Of a stretch of DNA of 42,292 nucleotides, positions 29,811-37,687 are shown piece by piece. Location: the NCBI GenBank assembly GCA_003162425.1, contig PMOK01000240.1:1-42292 (forward strand). The letters run 5' to 3'. Within the stretch, counting starts at the first letter, position 1. The number at the start of each line of letters is the position of its first letter. This DNA is from Bryobacterales bacterium. GTDB lineage: Bacteria > Acidobacteriota > Terriglobia > Bryobacterales > Bryobacteraceae. The translations under genes were made by a program, and so were the position numbers. Below the pieces are notes generated by a model that did no database searches, had not been told where the DNA came from, and saw only the letters and a program-made list of their open reading frames with translations.

Positions 29811-32209
29811 TACTCAAAGCGCAAGGCCACCAGCGGATCTACTTTCGCGGCACGGCGGGCGGGGATGTAGCAGGCTAGTAGTGCGACACCGATCAGCGCG
29901 GCCGCCGAAGCAGCCATCGTCATCACGTCATGACTCGAGACGCCGAAGAGCAAGGTGGCAAGGAAGCGCGTTAGCACCAGCGAAGCCGCTAATCCGATGC
30001 CGGTGCCGGCGGCGGCCAGCAGCATTCCGTGCCCCAAGACCATCCGAAGAATATCGCTTTGTCTCGCGCCGAGTGCCGACCGGATGCCGATCTCGCGCGT
30101 CCGTTGCGCCACCCAATAGGAGACCACGCCGTAAATGCCGATGCTGGCCAGCAGCATCGCGCAACCGGCGAACGCGGCTAACAGGATGGTTGACATGCGC
30201 CGGCCGGAAAGCGAATTCGAAACCACCTCCTGCATGGTCTGCACATTGAAAATGGGCTGTTCTTTGTCCACCTCGGCCACGCGCCGTCTCACCGCGGCGG
30301 CCAGGGTTGCCGGATCGGAGGCAGAGCGAATCACCAACGCCATCGCGCTGACCGGCATTTGAGGATGCGGAACGTATATTTCGGATGTTGTCGAGGCGTC
30401 CAGAGCCTCGCCCTTGACATCCGCTACCACACCGACGATCTCTTGCCAGTTGGTTTTTTCGGTAAGCCCGATATCCAGCCGCTGTCCAATTGGATCCTGG
30501 TTAGGCCACAAACGGCGCGCCAAGGATTCATTGATGATGGCCACAGTGTGGGCATCCCGCCCGTCCTGCTCGGTGAACAACCGGCCACGTAGGAGCCGAA
30601 CGCCCATGGCCCGGAAATAATCCGCCGTGACGATGCTCTTTTCGGCTACCGGAAGCTGGTTGGGAGGGAAGGTGCGGCCCTGGACATGGAAATCGCCGTT
30701 CATCCCGCCGTCACCGAGTGGAAGATTGATGACGGCGCCGGCCGAGAGTGTTCCGGGAAGGTTTCGAATGCGGCCGATCAGATTGTCGAAAAACGCAACG
30801 AGCTGCGCGGACTCCTTGTATTTCGATGATGGAAGGGAAATGTCCATAGTCAAGACGTTCTCCGCGTGGAAGCCTGGATCCACCGCCAGGATTTGGGCGA
30901 AACTGCGCAACAACAAGCCAGACCCGACCAATAGCAGCGCGGCCACGGCGATCTGGGAAACCACCAACGCACTACGCAGCCGGCTGCGGGCTGAGCCGCT
31001 CGGTTGCGACCAACCATCTTTCAACGTTTCGTTCAGGCCCGACATCGAAATCTGCAGCGCGGGCGCCAGACCGAACAAAGCCCCGGAGAGCAGGGAAGTG
31101 AACACCAGAAACGCGAGCACGCGCCAATCGATAGCGAAACTCTGCGGGCGGGGGATGGACGGTGGCCACGCTAGGCGCAGCAAGTCCGAACCCCACAGTG
31201 CCAGCAGAAAACCAGCAATACCGCCGAGCGATGAAAGCAGCAGACTCTCGGCCAGGGTCTGGGAAATCAGGCGTCCGCGGCTGGCTCCCAATGCCGCGCG
31301 AATGGCGAACTCCTTGGCGCGCGCCGAAGCCCGGGCCAGCAAAATGTTCGCGACGTTGGCCGTGGCAATCAGCAATAGGAAACCTGCGGCGCCCAACAGC
31401 AGGAGCAGGCTTAAGCGCACGTTGCCGAACAGTTGCTCCCTTAGCGGAGCCACGGTAATGCCGTGGCCGGTCTTGTATTGCTCCTCCAACCGGTGGGCCA
31501 GAACTTTGAGATCCGACCGCGCATGCTCAATCTCCACGCCTGGTTTGAGCCGCGCAACGATACTCAAAAAGTGCATCCCCCGCTGCGTGAAAGGCCCTGC
31601 GCGTTCGAGCGGGATCCAAAGATCGGCCTTTCGCGGCCCCAAGGTTCGGAGCGTCGCGTTTTGGACCACGCCCACCACCGTGTAGTTGGTGCGATTCAGT
31701 GTGATGCTCTTGCCGATCACGTCGCTCGCGCCATTAAACTCGCGCCGCCACAATTCGGAGCCGATCACGACCACGGGATTCGCTCCGGGCCGATGTTCCT
31801 CGGCTCGAAATGTGCGCCCGGCGACGGGCTGCACGCCGAGCATGGAGAAATAATTTTCCGAGACCAGTACGCCCAGGACGCGCTCCGGCTCTCGGCGGCC
31901 AATCAGATTCAGATTCGATGAAAATTGTCCCGCTACGTCCGTGAATACTTGGTTACCCTTGCGCCAGTCGTCGAACTCCGGATAGGAGGCGGGTGTCCGG
32001 TCGTTGGGCGGCTGCAGATCGGTGAGCGCGACCAGCCGTTCCGGATCGCTAAACGGGAGCGGCCGCAACAGGTACGCGTTAACGACCGTGAAAATAGTAG
32101 TATTGGCGCCGATTCCGAGCGCTAGCGTCAGTACGACAACGATCGCGAATGTCGGCTTTTTGGCGAGCGTTCGCAAAGAGTATTTCAGATCGTTGAGCAG
32201 TCTTGGCAT
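29810..32209 (-). CDS. ADOP family ABC permease
   Basis: 799 residues, with the same plan as the copy at 3084-5501: LLNDLKYSLRTLAKKPTF, TM1 with LALGIGANTTIFTVVNAYLL, MacB-like periplasmic domain with VLGVLVSENYFSMLGVQPVAGR, FtsX domain (LIATANVANILLARASARAKEFAIRAALGA runs through here), duplicated second half and the ending IPARRAAKVDPLVALRFE. No ATPase nearby. ATG 32209 was preferred to TTG 32215 because GGAGG lies 6 bases before it and directly abuts the TTG. Unlike the 5501 copy it has a normal Shine-Dalgarno. Confidence 0.92.
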   Translation of the reverse strand: MPRLLNDLKYSLRTLAKKPTFAIVVVLTLALGIGANTTIFTVVNAYLLRPLPFSDPERLVALTDLQPPNDRTPASYPEFDDWRKGNQVFTDVAGQFSSNLNLIGRREPERVLGVLVSENYFSMLGVQPVAGRTFRAEEHRPGANPVVVIGSELWRREFNGASDVIGKSITLNRTNYTVVGVVQNATLRTLGPRKADLWIPLERAGPFTQRGMHFLSIVARLKPGVEIEHARSDLKVLAHRLEEQYKTGHGITVAPLREQLFGNVRLSLLLLLGAAGFLLLIATANVANILLARASARAKEFAIRAALGASRGRLISQTLAESLLLSSLGGIAGFLLALWGSDLLRLAWPPSIPRPQSFAIDWRVLAFLVFTSLLSGALFGLAPALQISMSGLNETLKDGWSQPSGSARSRLRSALVVSQIAVAALLLVGSGLLLRSFAQILAVDPGFHAENVLTMDISLPSSKYKESAQLVAFFDNLIGRIRNLPGTLSAGAVINLPLGDGGMNGDFHVQGRTFPPNQLPVAEKSIVTADYFRAMGVRLLRGRLFTEQDGRDAHTVAIINESLARRLWPNQDPIGQRLDIGLTEKTNWQEIVGVVADVKGEALDASTTSEIYVPHPQMPVSAMALVIRSASDPATLAAAVRRRVAEVDKEQPIFNVQTMQEVVSNSLSGRRMSTILLAAFAGCAMLLASIGIYGVVSYWVAQRTREIGIRSALGARQSDILRMVLGHGMLLAAAGTGIGLAASLVLTRFLATLLFGVSSHDVMTMAASAAALIGVALLACYIPARRAAKVDPLVALRFE

Positions 32210-32295
32210 ATTCAACCTCCCTAAGCACCAAAAAGCACCGACTCCCTTACGGTCGCGGTTCGGTAAGCCGCAATCTCCAGTTAGACGTAGGATAA

Positions 32296-32313
32296 CCCCT
32301 GCGGATAGGGGAG
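32296..32313 (+). promoter_or_regulatory. Hairpin covering the ribosome site of the DUF155 gene
   Basis: CCCCT-gcggat-AGGGG (32296-32311) places the GGGGAG Shine-Dalgarno (32308-32313) in its 3' arm, 7 bases before ATG 32320. Opening of this short stem would be needed for translation, so it may act as a simple RNA switch. Short stems of this size also occur by chance. Confidence 0.35.
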
Positions 32314-32319
32314 AATTGA

Positions 32320-33417
32320 ATGATGCGGCCGCTGCGTGGTTCCTTCTGGGTCTTCGTGCTCTACGACGTGGCCGAGGAAATCGAGCTTTCGAAGCTTCGC
32401 GACCTGGTGGGAGCCGAGCCCATCCCCCAACAGCCGGGCTTTAAACATCCCGCGCCGGAGTATGTTCGCTTCGAACGGCCGCCTGCCATCGAGTATCCGG
32501 CGCCGCTCACGCTCGAAAGCGGCGAAAAATTCGAGGTGCGGATCAAATACTTCGATTACGGCGTGGTCAGCATCGAACTGCAACTGGAGTTCGAAGCCGA
32601 TTGGGATGAGCTGGTGCGTTTGTCGAACCGCTGGATATTGGCGCCGGAGTTGGAAGGACGCACCGCGGAGCTGCTTCGCCCCAGGCTGGAACGGGCCGCT
32701 GCTGCGTTGACGCAGCCCTATTCGCCGCGGCTCAACGAGGATTATTACATCATCCACTTGCGCGAAGCAGTGGACGAATTCGGCGCGCAGATGGCTGCGC
32801 CCGCCATGCTCGCGGCTCGCGGCCAGGAAATCTCACAGATTGTGCGCGGCGAATCCACACCGTTGTCAGACGGCGAGCGCAACGAAGTGTTGCAGTCCAG
32901 CCTTTCTTATTATCCGAACGACCTGCTTGTGGTTGGCTGGGTAGCGGCGCTAGTGTACGACACTGCCTCCGGCGCTGCGCCAACAATCCAGTTGTTGGAA
33001 TATGCCAATACGCAGTTGCTCGAATTTCGACATTACGACGATGTTCTGACTCGCGTGCTCGAGCAGGTCTATAAGCGCCTGGAAAGGCGTGGGAGTTTTT
33101 TGCGGCGTTGGAGGATGGCGCGCGAAGCGGAGCGGCTCAACACCTTGCGGCTGGACGTGACGGAGCTGACCGAGCGTACCGACAATGCCATCAAATTCTT
33201 GAGCGATATGTTTTATGCCCGAGTCTATCGGATAGCGGCCGCCCGCGTGGGTGTCACCGACTATCGCAACCTGGTGGAAGAGAAGCTGCGGACCGCCGGT
33301 GACCTTTATCAATTCATGACCAACGAATTTCACCAGGCGCGGGCGTTCGTGCTGGAGGCGTTGGTGGTAATGATCCTGGTGATTGAGCTGATGCACCTAT
33401 TTCGCGGCGGTTGGTGA
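32320..33417 (+). CDS. RMD1/DUF155-family protein
   Basis: 365 residues. The DUF155 hallmark is present in NDLLVVGWVAALVYDTA followed by IQLLEYANTQLLEFRHYDDV, and a C-terminal TM helix follows in LEALVVMILVIELMHLF. Eukaryotic relatives (Rmd1/Sif) are mitochondrial or membrane proteins; bacterial function is unknown. The middle (AEATERLNTLRLDVTEL-like helices, here AEAERLNTLRLDVTELTER) is helical. Start ATGATG at 32320 with GGGGAG upstream. It stands alone, divergent from the ADOP gene. Confidence 0.85.
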   Translation: MMRPLRGSFWVFVLYDVAEEIELSKLRDLVGAEPIPQQPGFKHPAPEYVRFERPPAIEYPAPLTLESGEKFEVRIKYFDYGVVSIELQLEFEADWDELVRLSNRWILAPELEGRTAELLRPRLERAAAALTQPYSPRLNEDYYIIHLREAVDEFGAQMAAPAMLAARGQEISQIVRGESTPLSDGERNEVLQSSLSYYPNDLLVVGWVAALVYDTASGAAPTIQLLEYANTQLLEFRHYDDVLTRVLEQVYKRLERRGSFLRRWRMAREAERLNTLRLDVTELTERTDNAIKFLSDMFYARVYRIAAARVGVTDYRNLVEEKLRTAGDLYQFMTNEFHQARAFVLEALVVMILVIELMHLFRGGW

Positions 33418-33534
33418 CGCGTTCTTCAATGCCGTATCAAGTTGGTCCAGTTGGTTTTGGAGTTCGCTGAGTTTGTCCTGATCGAGACGTAGCTGCTGTT
33501 TGCAATCTGGTGCCTTCCGTCCGTTGTTTTGCAC
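33397..33534 (-). CDS. Possible coiled-coil gene remnant
   Basis: 45 codons from a GTG, reading KQQLRLDQDKLSELQNQLDQ with heptad-like Leu spacing, then LDTALKNASPTAAK and TAG. The residue pattern looks coding, but the only start is a GTG without a ribosome site and a stop lies just upstream. It overlaps the DUF155 3' end by 21 bases. Probably the 3' remnant of a lost gene rather than an active one. Confidence 0.3.
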   Translation of the reverse strand: MQNNGRKAPDCKQQLRLDQDKLSELQNQLDQLDTALKNASPTAAK

Positions 33535-33766
33535 AGGATTGTTACACCGCGGCTAGGAACTGAATTCGCTCCGTTGGAGACACGGATTCACATCGTCGAT
33601 TCCATGTAAACCGAGTCCCTCGTTGTCCCCTTGCTAACGCGCGGGGCTACAGTTCAGCGTCTTCATCGACTTTGGTGGGCCGCACCATATTCCCTAGCCG
33701 CGGCAGCAAGCGTTTAACTCGCATGGGTTGTCGCCGCTGTTAAAGTTTTCCTCAAATTAGGCCGAT
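33418..33766. other. Intergenic stretch with a bracketed palindrome pair
   Basis: Besides the remnant above, CCGCGGCTAGG (33547-33557) and CCTAGCCGCGG (33693-33703) are a perfect 11-base inverted repeat 135 bases apart, enclosing a segment with a small CCCC/GGGG stem (ttgctaacgcgc loop). No gene was seen in it. The promoter of the following operon must lie near its right end, but I cannot assign one with confidence. Confidence 0.4.
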
Positions 33767-34669
33767 ATGTCCACCGTGGGTGACCTGTATCTGGAATCAC
33801 GCCTGGACTTTCTTCGCAAGACTCAAAATACCGATGGCGGCTGGGGTTATTTCCCCGCGAAACAGTCCTGGCTGGAGCCGACTACGTATGCGACGCTCGC
33901 GCTGCACGGCACGCCCGGCTCGGACGCTTCGTTTGATCGCGCCTGGAAGCTGGTTCGCTCGTGGCAGACAGCGGAGGGAAGCTTCCGGCCCAGTGGCCAG
34001 GTGCAGGGTGGAACTTGGGTGACGGCGCATGTGGTGACGCTGGCCACGGTTCGCGGAGTATATGACGACAGCGTGCGCCGCTCTGTGGACTGGATGCTGA
34101 GCGTGGTGGGGGCCGAGCACACTGTGCTGATGCGCGCGGCATCGTTCCTGCACCTGCTCAAAACCAAACTGGATGTTTCGCACGAGGGCTGGCCATGGCG
34201 CGAAGGCAACGCCGCCTGGATTGAGCCCACTGCGCACACGCTAGTCGCGCTCAAGAAGGTCGCTGGTAGTTATAAGGGCGGGGAACTGGAGCATCGCGTT
34301 CGGGATGGCGAAGCTCTGGTGCTCAGCCGCCGCTGTAGCGATGGCGGATGGAATTGTGGCAATCCCAACGTGCTGAATTTCGATCTTCCGTCGTATCCGG
34401 AGACCACGGGGCTCGCGCTGCTTGGGCTCCAGGGACGCAATGCGTCGGAATTAGCCGGGCCATTGGATGCCGCGCGCCGCTTCCGCGAGGAAACGAAATC
34501 GTCACTGGCCAAAGCTTGGCTCACTATTGCGCTACGCTGTCATCGCCAGAATGTGAGAGCTCCGGCCGGCGAAGGTAAGGTCATCGGCGACATTATGCTC
34601 GCGGCGCTCGAGGCGCTCGGACATCCGGATGGTAATTTCCCGCTGTTCGGCACCGGAGGCCACGCATGA
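33767..34669 (+). CDS. Terpene-cyclase/prenyltransferase-fold (alpha-toroid) protein
   Basis: 300 residues with repeated QW-like motifs of the squalene-hopene cyclase fold: NTDGGWGYFPAKQ (24-30 core), AEGSFRPSGQVQGGTWVTA and CSDGGWNCGNPNVL. It is less than half a squalene-hopene cyclase and lacks a DXDD cyclase motif, so it is unlikely to be a cyclase alone; substrate unknown. No signal peptide. The stop overlaps the next start by 4 bases (ATGA), and a DUF362 gene and a membrane glycosyltransferase follow, which suggests a lipid- or polyprenol-linked envelope pathway (inference). Confidence 0.78.
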   Translation: MSTVGDLYLESRLDFLRKTQNTDGGWGYFPAKQSWLEPTTYATLALHGTPGSDASFDRAWKLVRSWQTAEGSFRPSGQVQGGTWVTAHVVTLATVRGVYDDSVRRSVDWMLSVVGAEHTVLMRAASFLHLLKTKLDVSHEGWPWREGNAAWIEPTAHTLVALKKVAGSYKGGELEHRVRDGEALVLSRRCSDGGWNCGNPNVLNFDLPSYPETTGLALLGLQGRNASELAGPLDAARRFREETKSSLAKAWLTIALRCHRQNVRAPAGEGKVIGDIMLAALEALGHPDGNFPLFGTGGHA

Positions 34670-35631
34670 CTCGCAGACAATTCATTCCGTTGGTGGGGGT
34701 AGCGGCTACTGCTTCTTATGCCAGCATCAAGCTCCAGAAGCCGCCCAAATTATCGGACGGTCCGGCGGGTAACTCGGCCGTGGCCATCATCCGCGCGCGT
34801 TCGTATTCGGAGGATCTGGTCAGCCGGATGCTCGAAGGTGTCCGCCAAACGGGTCTCGATGCGCGTGGCAAGCGCGTGCTGCTGAAGCCCAACCTGGTGG
34901 AGTTCGATTCGTCGACGGTGATCAACACGGATGCTTCCATCATCGCCGCGGCGGTTGAGCTGTTCCATCGCCTGGGCGCTTCCGACGTCCGGATCGGGGA
35001 AGGACCGGGCCATCGCCGCGACACGCTGGATCTGGCCGATGACGCACGCTACCGCGCCACCATCCCGAAATTCGAATCCATTTTCACCGATCTCAATCGC
35101 GACGACGTTTCGCCAATCAGGGGCTTCGCCGATGAACCGGAGTTTTATTTTCCGAACACGGTGCTGGGGGCAGATCTGATCGTCTCACTGGCAAAGATGA
35201 AGACTCACCACTGGGCCGGCGCCACGCTTTCGATGAAGAACCTGTTCGGACTGGTGCCGGGCGCGGTCTATGGATGGCCCAAGAACAAGCTGCACTACAT
35301 CGGGATTCCGCGAGCTGTGGTGGAGCTGAGCCGCCACTTCCGAAACACGTTCGCCATTGTGGACGGCGTGGTTGGCATGGAAGGCAATGGGCCGATTCAG
35401 GGCACTCCGAAGCCCGCGGGAGTCCTGGTGATGGGCCGTGACCTGGTGGCGGTGGATTCCACATGTTGCCGCATCATGGGCATCGATCCTGAGAAGGTGG
35501 AGTATTTGCGGATGGCCGCGGACCTGGGTCATGTGCATCCCGGCCGGATTGAGCAGCGGGGCGAGACCATCGCGTCCGTACGCACCAATTTCGCACTGAT
35601 TGAAGAATTCAGCGGGTTGCGGCTGGTTTGA
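34666..35631 (+). CDS. DUF362-family protein with Tat-like signal
   Basis: 321 residues. MTRRQFIPLVGVAATASYAS looks like a twin-arginine signal, although the motif is shortened. The DUF362 body shows VAIIRARSYSEDLVSRMLEG, KRVLLKPNLVEFD, VRIGEGPGHRRDT, LGADLIVSLAKMKTHHWAGA, SMKNLFGLVPGAVYGWPKNK and a closing VDSTCCRIMGIDPEKVEYL. No ferredoxin Cys cluster is present. DUF362 function is unclear. It starts inside the stop of the preceding gene and ends 1 base before the glycosyltransferase start, so the three are tightly coupled. Confidence 0.85.
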   Translation: MTRRQFIPLVGVAATASYASIKLQKPPKLSDGPAGNSAVAIIRARSYSEDLVSRMLEGVRQTGLDARGKRVLLKPNLVEFDSSTVINTDASIIAAAVELFHRLGASDVRIGEGPGHRRDTLDLADDARYRATIPKFESIFTDLNRDDVSPIRGFADEPEFYFPNTVLGADLIVSLAKMKTHHWAGATLSMKNLFGLVPGAVYGWPKNKLHYIGIPRAVVELSRHFRNTFAIVDGVVGMEGNGPIQGTPKPAGVLVMGRDLVAVDSTCCRIMGIDPEKVEYLRMAADLGHVHPGRIEQRGETIASVRTNFALIEEFSGLRLV

Positions 35632-35632
35632 C

Positions 35633-37288
35633 ATGGCGGTGGTGCAGGCTTCAGCCTGTGAAGTGGCGCAGACTTCAAAGGTTGCTCGCGCGGCACGGCC
35701 TCGCGCCATCCGAGCGACATGGCTGCTGATCCTGCTGGCTGGGTTGATTCCGCTGGTTGGGCGCGCCGTGCTGATCCCGGTGTTGGGTATCCCGAAACCG
35801 GCCATTCAGGACGAGTTCGCCTACCTGCTGGCCGCCGATACCTTCGCGTCCGGACGGCTCACCAATCCCACCCATCCGATGGCGGAGCACTTTGAAACGC
35901 TGCAAGAGCTCTTCCGTCCCACCTATGCTTCCAAGTATCCGCCCATGTCCAGCCTGGCGATGGCGTTCGGGCAAAAGCTTTTCGGCGAACCATGGATCGG
36001 TGTTTGGCTCGGCATGGGCCTGTTGTGCGCGACGCTTTGTTGGTCGCTCCTAGGCTGGCTCCCGAGGGCCTGGGCATTGGCCGGCACGCTGGTCGCGATT
36101 TTGCGAATCGGAATCGTCAGCTACTGGACGGAAACATATTGGGGCGGGAGCTGGGCGGCGATCGGTGGCGCGCTAGTGATTGGAGCTGTCCCGCGATTGA
36201 TTCGCCGGCCCAGAGCCGCGACGGCATTGGCATTGGCCGCAGGTCTCGGGATTCTAGCCAATACACGCCCGTATGAGGGATTGCTGCTGGCCGTTGCGTG
36301 CCTGGGTTATCTTGCGGTGGCACTCGCCCGCCGCCGCATCGGATTTGGCCGACTGACTCGAAGTGTGATCCTGCCGATGGCCGCGCTGCTCGCGCCAGTC
36401 TTTGCGTGGATGGGCTATTACAACTATCGCGTCACTGGCCGCGCGCTCGAAATGCCGTACATGACTTACGAGAAGCAGTACACCGTTTGGTCACCTTTTT
36501 TGTGGCAGATGCAGCGGCGTCCCGCGCCTGCATACTCGAACTCCGTGACACGTGACTTTTGGTTGGTCGCCTTCGAGTCTGAATATCAATTTGCCCGAAA
36601 CCATCTGCTGAAAACGCACGTATCCGATCTCTTGGGGATGGCTCGATTCTTCCTGGGTTGGCCCATAGTGCTTTCGATGTTTGCCTTCGTGGTTCCTTTG
36701 TCGAAAAATCCGAAGGCCCGCCGCGCTTTCTTGCTGTGCGCCGTCTTCTATGCGGGATGCGCGATGGACGCGCGCCTGTTTCCGCACTATGCGGCGCCCG
36801 CGACAGCCCTGGTGTACGTGCTGGCGGCGTTCGCGTTGCGCACGGCCTGGCGCCACTCGCCGGGCTCGCCAGGCGAACGGCGGCTGCTGGCCGGAGGCGT
36901 GGTGGCCTTGTTCGTCGTGACCACTGCAGTGGGTCTGTTCGCGCCAAAGAACCGATTCTATTTCAGCGCCACCGATTACCACGTTAGAGCGAAGCGGACT
37001 CATGCAGAGGAGCAACTGCTCCATGAACCGGGCGAGCACTTAGTACTAGTTCGTTACGGCCCACGCCACGATCTCTACGAGGAACTGGTTTATAACCCTG
37101 CCGATATCGATGGATCGAGAATCGTCTGGGCACGCTCGCTCGGCACTGAAAAAGATGGCGAGCTGATTCGTTACTTCAACAACCGCAAGATATGGTTACT
37201 CGAAGAGGACGGAGAAGTGAAACTAAAGCGCTATTCGGCTAGTACAGAAAGTACTACTCCCACTCATGTTGGGAGGGTGTTGCGCTAG
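35633..37288 (+). CDS. Integral-membrane GT-C-type glycosyltransferase-like protein
   Basis: 551 residues, about 11-12 TM helices. The first loop has a catalytic-type acidic pair in PKPAIQDEFAYLLAADTFASG (Asp60-Glu61) and then SKYPPMSSLAMAFGQKLFG, as in ArnT/PMT-like polyprenol-phosphate-sugar transferases. The C-terminal part is soluble (YGPRHDLYEELVYNPADIDG). Sugar and acceptor unknown. The annotated N-terminus MAVVQASACEVAQTSKVAR is encoded by a palindrome-like repeat (CAGGCT-tc-AGCCTG at 35645-35658), so the natural start may be a GTG or TTG further in. Third gene of the 33767-37288 operon. Confidence 0.82.
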   Translation: MAVVQASACEVAQTSKVARAARPRAIRATWLLILLAGLIPLVGRAVLIPVLGIPKPAIQDEFAYLLAADTFASGRLTNPTHPMAEHFETLQELFRPTYASKYPPMSSLAMAFGQKLFGEPWIGVWLGMGLLCATLCWSLLGWLPRAWALAGTLVAILRIGIVSYWTETYWGGSWAAIGGALVIGAVPRLIRRPRAATALALAAGLGILANTRPYEGLLLAVACLGYLAVALARRRIGFGRLTRSVILPMAALLAPVFAWMGYYNYRVTGRALEMPYMTYEKQYTVWSPFLWQMQRRPAPAYSNSVTRDFWLVAFESEYQFARNHLLKTHVSDLLGMARFFLGWPIVLSMFAFVVPLSKNPKARRAFLLCAVFYAGCAMDARLFPHYAAPATALVYVLAAFALRTAWRHSPGSPGERRLLAGGVVALFVVTTAVGLFAPKNRFYFSATDYHVRAKRTHAEEQLLHEPGEHLVLVRYGPRHDLYEELVYNPADIDGSRIVWARSLGTEKDGELIRYFNNRKIWLLEEDGEVKLKRYSASTESTTPTHVGRVLR

Positions 37289-37397
37289 TCGAATTTAGTT
37301 TTGTTCTAGGGGCTTCCACCGATTTAACCGTACCGGCTTTAGATGATAACTTACTCATAGCGACGGAAGAAATCCTTCGCGGGGAGAGGAGAAATAG

Positions 37398-37595
37398 ATG
37401 ACACGGATTACCAATTTGGTTTGGAAGCTGAGAATTTGGAAGGACACTCGAGGCCAGGACCTCATTGAGTATGCTTTGATGGCGGGTTTCGTGGCAGTTG
37501 CCGCGGGCGCTATCATGCCGGGTGTTGCAACCAGCATCAGCACGATCTTCAGCAAGATCGCCAGCACCATGACCGCTGCCGCAGCGACCAGCTAA
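37398..37595 (+). CDS. Flp/Fap type IVb pilin
   Basis: 65 residues. GQDLIEYALMAGFVAVAAG is the class IVb pilin processing site and hydrophobic N-helix; cleavage is expected after the Gly (GQ or QD bond region). Flp pilins build tight-adherence pili with CpaA/TadV peptidase and a Tad machine, none of which is encoded here, so this is a lone pilin gene that would depend on a machine elsewhere. GGAG occurs before the ATG (ggagaggagaaatag). Confidence 0.92.
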   Translation: MTRITNLVWKLRIWKDTRGQDLIEYALMAGFVAVAAGAIMPGVATSISTIFSKIASTMTAAAATS

Positions 37596-37613
37596 ACAAC
37601 GCCTTTTGGTGGG

Positions 37614-37644
37614 TAGGCGAGTAGATGACCCTCTTCCTCGCCTA
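37614..37644 (+). terminator. Stem-loop 3' of the Flp pilin gene
   Basis: TAGGCGAG and CTCGCCTA form a perfect 8-bp stem around a 15-base loop, 18 bases after the pilin stop. No U-tract follows. It probably protects or ends the highly expressed pilin mRNA, and also lies 3' of the convergent LarA-like gene. Confidence 0.45.
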
Positions 37645-37687
37645 TCCTCCAATCAGGATTTTGTACACGGCATCTCGCCGTCGTATT

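Noticed and set aside
30627..31685. 352-codon plus-strand ORF opposite the third ADOP
   Set aside because: Antisense shadow of a gene with clear FtsX motifs on the minus strand.
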